Below, piece by piece: positions 63,151-64,000 of a stretch of DNA of 64,000 nt (the first letter of the stretch is position 1; every line of letters begins with the position of its first letter). The DNA is from Fulvia fulva (lineage: Eukaryota > Ascomycota > Dothideomycetes > Mycosphaerellales > Mycosphaerellaceae). The translations under genes were made by a program, and so were the position numbers. The notes under the pieces were generated by a model. That model worked only from the letters and a program-made list of their open reading frames with translations. It had not been told where the DNA came from and ran no database searches. The stretch covers positions 620,001 to 684,000 of the forward strand of contig NC_063020.1 in NCBI RefSeq assembly GCF_020509005.1. The letters are read 5' to 3'.

Positions 63151-63437
63151 CAGTCCTGGGCATAGTTATTACAACCCCTGTTCTTCCACCTTTCCTCATT
63201 AGGAAGAATGTATCCACTGCTTGGCGTAGCTCACCACCTGGTGTGTCCTCCATTGTTGGCTATTACTGCCTCGCAGCGTTCTCGCATACTCTTGCATATA
63301 CGTTGTATGTCCTGAGGTGTGAGCTTGGCCCATTCTTGATAGTGAGATTGAAGGTAGCAACACCTTCTGAGATGGACATGGATAGCCGGAAGTGGTTAGC
63401 GTAAATACAGGGGTTGTAAAAACTATGCCCAGGACTG
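63151..63437 (-). mobile_element. Tc1/mariner deletion derivative (287 bp) with 31-bp TIRs
   Basis: 31-bp inverted ends (cagtcctgggcatagttatt... at 63151-63181 and its complement at 63407-63437) differ at one base and are flanked by TA on both sides (63149-63150, 63438-63439), the standard target duplication. On the minus strand 63231-63350 reads YQEWAKLTPQDIQRICKSMR and ERCEAVIANNGGHTRW with a stop, the C-terminal end of a Tc1-type transposase. The rest of the gene is deleted. Confidence 0.92.
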
Positions 63438-64000
63438 TATATACCCGTGGGTCCACGGGCTTCAAGATATCACCAACGACGACGGCAATAGAAGGACCTG
63501 ATACGATCGCGCGGAGTGTACACATATATGACAATTGAACATCCAGCAATAGCTTTTGGGTATCGTACATGACATTCGTAAACAAAGAAACCTGGCACCA
63601 CTCTTCTGTCGTTGTAATGATCGTCTGGTCTCACACGACCACTGTCCTCCACCTCTCTATTCCATACTGGACCCAGCAGAGCGCGAAGCTCACCGCCATC
63701 TTCTGGATAGTAGTGGTGTCCTTCCGCCCTCTTGTCCCGCCGACTCTCGTACCGACGCGTCTCTTCACCGTCACCGCGACTGCTCGCGTGCCTTGTCTCA
63801 ATTCGTCCAGCATCTTGCTCCCAAGTCGACATCTGGCTCGTTGTCTAAGGCATCGCGTTCATTCACGTCCTCGGCGTACCCTCCCATGGCGTGACATCTA
63901 ACATCAGACCGCTGCCATCGTGCCGCTCCCAATCGGTAGTGCGACTTAAAAGATGATCCTTGACTTCCGGTTGCTGCCAGTCTTGCTGTTACTGCTGCCG
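63438..64000. other. Window end, no supported gene
   Basis: Open frames on both strands here are Arg-rich and motif-free. Nothing could be assigned before the window edge. Confidence 0.4.

Noticed and set aside
63077..63253. Extended N terminus of the poly(A) polymerase
   Set aside because: The added codons come largely from the Tc1-like terminal repeat; ATG 63076 starts a typical presequence.

Overview
The window is nuclear DNA of a filamentous ascomycete. Genes are split by short introns (mostly 48-60 nt) with GT..AG ends and CTAAC/CTGAC branch sites. The conserved genes are typically fungal (ERV1, ATM1, HEM14, UBA4, RTG2, SNF5, RCO1, TPS2). A tandem family pairs a short ELRxF block with an F-box/2EXR-like LDLPPELR block, a layout I associate with Dothideomycetes, probably Mycosphaerellales; that placement is inference. 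No rRNA, tRNA or CRISPR was recognised.

Layout. 0-14 kb: the 5' end of a secreted GMC oxidoreductase with a stop in its signal peptide; the divergent pair ERV1/ATM1, both in mitochondrial Fe-S export; a small secreted-protein candidate; an SRPK-like kinase; an unknown 622-aa protein; and HEM14 (protoporphyrinogen oxidase). 13.4-14.5 kb: a deleted Fot1/pogo-type transposon with 66-bp terminal inverted repeats just upstream of HEM14. 15.6-31 kb: a C6 transcription factor with an incomplete zinc cluster, an unknown ORF, a MOSC protein, a patatin-like protein lacking its nucleophile serine, a five-exon PRISE-type reductase, an unknown four-exon gene and a protein with a Gly/Cys tail. 31-40 kb: a putative mitochondrial protein with a disturbed reading frame, RPL28, coding relics, a frameshifted F-box-like gene, and the divergent pair UBA4/RTG2.

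40-45.3 kb is the most rapidly changing part: four tandem copies of one gene family, the first intact, the second and third broken, the fourth open but without an ATG where its paralog starts. 47-63 kb returns to conserved genes: SNF5 (SWI/SNF), RCO1-like (Rpd3S), an Ebp1/PA2G4 homolog, TPS2 (trehalose-6-phosphate phosphatase) and a non-canonical poly(A) polymerase with a mitochondrial presequence, followed by a 287-bp Tc1/mariner deletion derivative directly upstream of its start.

Functionally the window is rich in nuclear genes for mitochondrial metal-cofactor and stress metabolism (ERV1, ATM1, HEM14, RTG2). No wholly new multi-gene system is proven. The best leads are the ERV1-ATM1 pair, the decaying tandem family, and the two miniature transposons lying within about 125 bp of start codons. 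Exon boundaries were deduced by hand from splice signals, reading frame and conserved motifs; in every multi-exon gene stated as a firm model the summed exons are divisible by three.
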